A DNA stretch of 7,978 nucleotides from Methanobrevibacter sp. Its GTDB lineage: Archaea > Methanobacteriota > Methanobacteria > Methanobacteriales > Methanobacteriaceae. The translations under genes were made by a program, and so were the position numbers. Positions 5,846 to 7,978 of this stretch are shown one piece after another. Under the pieces are notes generated by a model that saw only the letters and a list, made by a program, of their open reading frames with translations, did not search any database and was not told the DNA's origin. The stretch covers positions 4,943 through 12,920 of the forward strand of contig JAUNXD010000008.1 in assembly GCA_030539985.1 (NCBI GenBank). The letters are read 5' to 3'. Within the stretch, counting starts at the first letter, position 1; the number at the start of each line of letters is the position of its first letter.

Positions 5846-7465
5846 ATGAAGGCGAAATATTTAATCTTGGTCAGTTTATTGCTGGCCATAATAACAATAG
5901 GTGCTGCAAGCGCATCTGAAGACCTCGTTTCAGATGATGCACTGGCAGCAGAAGACATCGCAGAAGACCCTATTGAAGAGGCTCCTGCAGATGATGTAAT
6001 TGGTGATGACGGCGAAGGAGACTATGATGAACCGTATATTGTGGTTTATGATGAGGTAAATATTGATGATTATGATCCGGATTATGGTTATGATTCTGTT
6101 GTTTATGTCTATGACGGCAGAATGTTAAACGGTACTGTACAGGTATATTTTGGAGATAATGCCACTCCTGTATATAATGAAACATTTGGAGATGATGAAA
6201 CTCCAGGATATTCATTAAATTTGGACGTTATTGATTTGAAATTGTCAAATTATAAATTAGGTACTTATAAAGTAAAAGCAGTCTATCAAAAAAATGGTGT
6301 TGCCGAAGCATATGTCAAGGAAAACATGGTGAATTTAACATATGCCTTTTCATTTTATGGATATGAAGAGGATTATGAAGGAGGTTCAACCAGTTCATTT
6401 ACATATGGTGACAAAATCAACTTCAGAGTTACTCTTCCGAATGCCGCTACAAATAAGGTAACTATCAAATTCAATGGAAAATCATATGATGTTACCTTAA
6501 AAGAGGGTCAGGTTACACTTACCATTCCTGATGAAGTGCAATTAGGCATATACACAGCAACAGCCACATATCTTGGAGATTCAAAATATCCTGCTAGAAC
6601 ACAATCACGTAATATCACAGTTTATCCTCTGGTTGATTATGATGATATGGCAGTAGGTGAAAAAAGTGCAATAAATGTTTACGGTCCTAAAGGAACTGCA
6701 GGCACTGTATCACTTTACAGTGTAACATATGATTCTCAAACAGATCAAGATAAATACACCTTGGTTAAAACAGTTCCATTTGCTGACGGTCAAGCCATTA
6801 TTCCAGTGGAAAATCTGCCTGCAGGGGAACATGAATTCCTGGTAAATTATACAATCGGCAATTTTCAAGATGACAGGACAGTATACATCGACGTTAAAAA
6901 CAACACTCCAGGATATTCATCCAATATAAATGCAAATGAGGTCATTGTTGGAAACACCGTAACCGTGACTATAACTGGTCCTGTCTCATCTGATAAATTG
7001 GACATTTATCTTGACGGCAAATTTTACAAATCCGCTACTTTTGCCACAGGTAAAATCAGCGAAGTAATTTCAAATTTAGCTGTTGGCCAGCACAAAATCA
7101 AAGTATATATGGATACTGGAAGTAAATTCTACTCAAACACATTCTTCGTAACTGTTAAACAGACTCCTGCACCGGCTAAGGATAAAATCAAATTAACCCT
7201 CAAAAAGGTTAAGACCATTAAAAAATCCGCCAAAAAACTTGTTTTAAAAGCCACTTTAAAAATCAATGGTAAAGCCAAAAAAGGTCTTAAAATCAAATTC
7301 AAATTCAACAAAAAGACCTACACTGCAAAAACCAACAAGAAAGGTGTTGCAAAAGTTACCATTAAAGCTAAAGTGCTTAAAAAACTTAAAGTTGGCAAAA
7401 AGGTCAAAATCCAGGCAAGTTACGGTAAAACAGTTAAGAAAATGACTGCGAAAGTTAAAAAATAA
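5846..7465 (+). CDS. Secreted adhesin-like protein, close paralogue of gene 1 (gene 4)
   Basis: A 539-residue exported protein. The signal peptide (1-23, cleavage after ASA) is followed by SEDLVSDD and an Asp/Glu/Tyr-rich stretch to about residue 72 that includes DYDPDYGYD, an Asp-spaced pattern that might bind calcium (weak). Four Ig-like units follow: about 73-165, 166-258, 259-351 and 352-440. The last contains SNLAVGQHKI as in gene 1 and leads into a TPAPAK linker. Residues 448-539 are the Lys-rich domain with 36 Lys of 92 and no acidic residue by my count. The protein thus changes from strongly negative at the N-terminus to strongly positive at the C-terminus. I count seven N-x-S/T sequons and no cysteine. 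It has its own promoter, a GGTGAT ribosome site and a terminal hairpin, so it is probably a single-gene transcript. Similarity to gene 1 is greatest in the signal peptide and the last two domains; the middle is diverged. The ligand is unknown. Confidence 0.9.
   Translation: MKAKYLILVSLLLAIITIGAASASEDLVSDDALAAEDIAEDPIEEAPADDVIGDDGEGDYDEPYIVVYDEVNIDDYDPDYGYDSVVYVYDGRMLNGTVQVYFGDNATPVYNETFGDDETPGYSLNLDVIDLKLSNYKLGTYKVKAVYQKNGVAEAYVKENMVNLTYAFSFYGYEEDYEGGSTSSFTYGDKINFRVTLPNAATNKVTIKFNGKSYDVTLKEGQVTLTIPDEVQLGIYTATATYLGDSKYPARTQSRNITVYPLVDYDDMAVGEKSAINVYGPKGTAGTVSLYSVTYDSQTDQDKYTLVKTVPFADGQAIIPVENLPAGEHEFLVNYTIGNFQDDRTVYIDVKNNTPGYSSNINANEVIVGNTVTVTITGPVSSDKLDIYLDGKFYKSATFATGKISEVISNLAVGQHKIKVYMDTGSKFYSNTFFVTVKQTPAPAKDKIKLTLKKVKTIKKSAKKLVLKATLKINGKAKKGLKIKFKFNKKTYTAKTNKKGVAKVTIKAKVLKKLKVGKKVKIQASYGKTVKKMTAKVKK
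7325..7365 (+). repeat. 41-bp block identical to gene 1 (copy in gene 4)
   Basis: Partner of 1502-1542, about 5.8 kb away in direct orientation. Recombination between the copies could delete or swap the intervening genes or exchange 3' ends (inference). Confidence 0.9.
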
Positions 7466-7498
7466 GGATTTTATTCCTTATTTTTACTATTTTTTTTT
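7458..7498 (+). terminator. Stop-overlapping hairpin plus T-tract after gene 4
   Basis: AAAAATAAGGA (7458-7468) pairs perfectly with TCCTTATTTTT (7475-7485) across a 6-base loop, followed by nine T at 7490-7498. The TAA stop (7463-7465) lies in the left arm. The stem shares AAAATAAGGA with the hairpin after gene 1, so the 3' ends of these two genes are conserved beyond the coding region. Confidence 0.7.
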
Positions 7499-7513
7499 AA
7501 ATTAATCTTTTTT

Positions 7514-7550
7514 TCGAATGTTATAAATATTTCACATAATCAAATATAAT
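7514..7550 (+). promoter_or_regulatory. Gene 5 promoter, same module as gene 4
   Basis: TCGAATG (7514-7520) is followed by box A TTATAAATA (7521-7529), then TTTCACA and AATATAAT (7543-7550). Box A is identical to that of gene 4, the BRE differs at one base, and AATATAAT sits 22 rather than 21 bases from the start of box A. The predicted leader is short, about 12-15 bases, just enough to hold the ribosome site. Confidence 0.75.
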
Positions 7551-7553
7551 GAT

Positions 7554-7559
7554 AGTGAT
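7554..7559 (+). promoter_or_regulatory. Ribosome binding site of gene 5
   Basis: AGTGAT ends three bases before the ATG at 7563, a closer spacing than in gene 4. It supports the chosen start of the truncated gene 5. Confidence 0.65.
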
Positions 7560-7562
7560 TAT

Positions 7563-7978
7563 ATGAGATTCAAACATTTAATTATTCTAGGTTTAATCCT
7601 GATGATTTTAACTATGGGGGCGGTCAGTGCATCCGAAAACATAACCGATGACCAGTTGACCGTTGAAGATGAAGCCAACATTTATGGAAATTCTCAGGAA
7701 GATGAATTGGCGGAAGTTCAGTATGTAGACGGGTTTGGAGTGGAATTTCAGCAAAGCATTGCACTCAACTCTGAAAGCGAACTGCTCTGGGTTAATAATT
7801 ATGAGCATAAGGATGGCAATTTAAAAATCAACATTAATGATAATCCTGCACCGGCATACAATAAAAAGCTTTCAGATACGGTGGAAGTGAAATTGGCTGA
7901 TTTGGGAATCACTTCAATGGGCAACTATAAAATCGCTGCAAGTTTTCAGCCAACCAACGGCAATCCCATTAAACTTCT
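7563..7978 (+). CDS. N-terminal part of a fifth secreted adhesin-like protein (gene 5, cut by window end)
   Basis: About 138 codons are open to the right edge with no stop, so only the start of this protein is visible. It begins MRFKHLIILGLILMIL, a signal peptide ending near AVSA, followed by SENITDDQLTVEDEA. A moderately acidic stretch then leads into what looks like a first Ig-like unit, with NLKININD.PAPAYNKKLS and a TSMGNYKIAASFQP strand pattern comparable to the LSNYKLGTYKVKAVYQ strand of gene 4. The promoter and ribosome site just upstream support this start. By analogy with its neighbours it should continue with more Ig-like units and a Lys-rich C-terminus, which the window cannot confirm. 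One sequon (NIT) is visible. Confidence 0.85.
   Translation, partial: MRFKHLIILGLILMILTMGAVSASENITDDQLTVEDEANIYGNSQEDELAEVQYVDGFGVEFQQSIALNSESELLWVNNYEHKDGNLKININDNPAPAYNKKLSDTVEVKLADLGITSMGNYKIAASFQPTNGNPIKL

Noticed and set aside
6065..6094. DYDPDYGYD in gene 4 as a dockerin or EF-hand calcium loop
   Set aside because: The Asp spacing is suggestive but the glycine is one place off and the paired second repeat of a dockerin is absent; kept only as a weak note in the gene entry.
5970..6215. Minus-strand frame encoding an unusual His/Gln-rich 81-residue peptide
   Set aside because: It lies opposite the Asp/Glu-rich start of gene 4; GAT/GAA codons read in reverse naturally give His/Gln-rich peptide. 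It has no promoter or ribosome site.
7608..7808. Minus-strand 66-residue frame over gene 5
   Set aside because: It is covered by a plus-strand gene with a promoter, ribosome site and signal peptide; the reverse frame has none of these.

Overview
The window looks like archaeal DNA from a gut or rumen methanogen, most likely Methanobrevibacter or a close relative in the Methanobacteriales. The reasons are the AT-rich composition, archaeal box A promoter elements (TTATAAATA), GGTGAT-type Shine-Dalgarno sites, and a run of large secreted Ig-like repeat proteins. These proteins match what is called 'adhesin-like proteins' (ALPs) in that genus. The genus is an inference from style; no marker gene is present to confirm it.

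Layout: five genes, all on the + strand, fill the window. Gene 1 (8-1639) is an ALP whose promoter lies off the left edge. Gene 2 (1715-3895) and gene 3 (3901-5670) form a tightly coupled pair: the stop codon of gene 2 sits inside the ribosome binding site of gene 3. Gene 4 (5846-7465) resembles gene 1 at both ends. Gene 5 (7563 to the window edge) is another family member cut off at the right edge. The gaps (75, 175 and 97 bases) hold stop-overlapping hairpins with T-tracts and promoters. No stretch over 300 bases lacks a gene. I see no RNA gene, insertion sequence, CRISPR array or enzyme.

Shared protein plan: a Sec signal peptide ending near A-x-A; then, in most members, a very acidic Asp/Glu stretch; two to six Ig-like beta-sandwich repeats with a recurring NG.A...L..L..G.Y pattern; and in the four complete genes a C-terminal lysine-rich Ig-like/Big_1-like domain around a K-T-N-[KS]-K-G-V-A core. 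In genes 1 and 4 that last domain has about 35-39% lysine and no acidic residue. There is no C-terminal membrane anchor, LPXTG motif or recognisable pseudomurein-binding repeat, so the basic domain is the best candidate for holding the proteins to the cell surface (inference).

The ends are conserved and the middles are diverged, as expected for a surface-protein array evolving by duplication, recombination and divergence. Regulation appears split: genes 4 and 5 share a promoter module, gene 2 has a different, apparently leaderless promoter with an AT palindrome, and gene 3 depends on gene 2.
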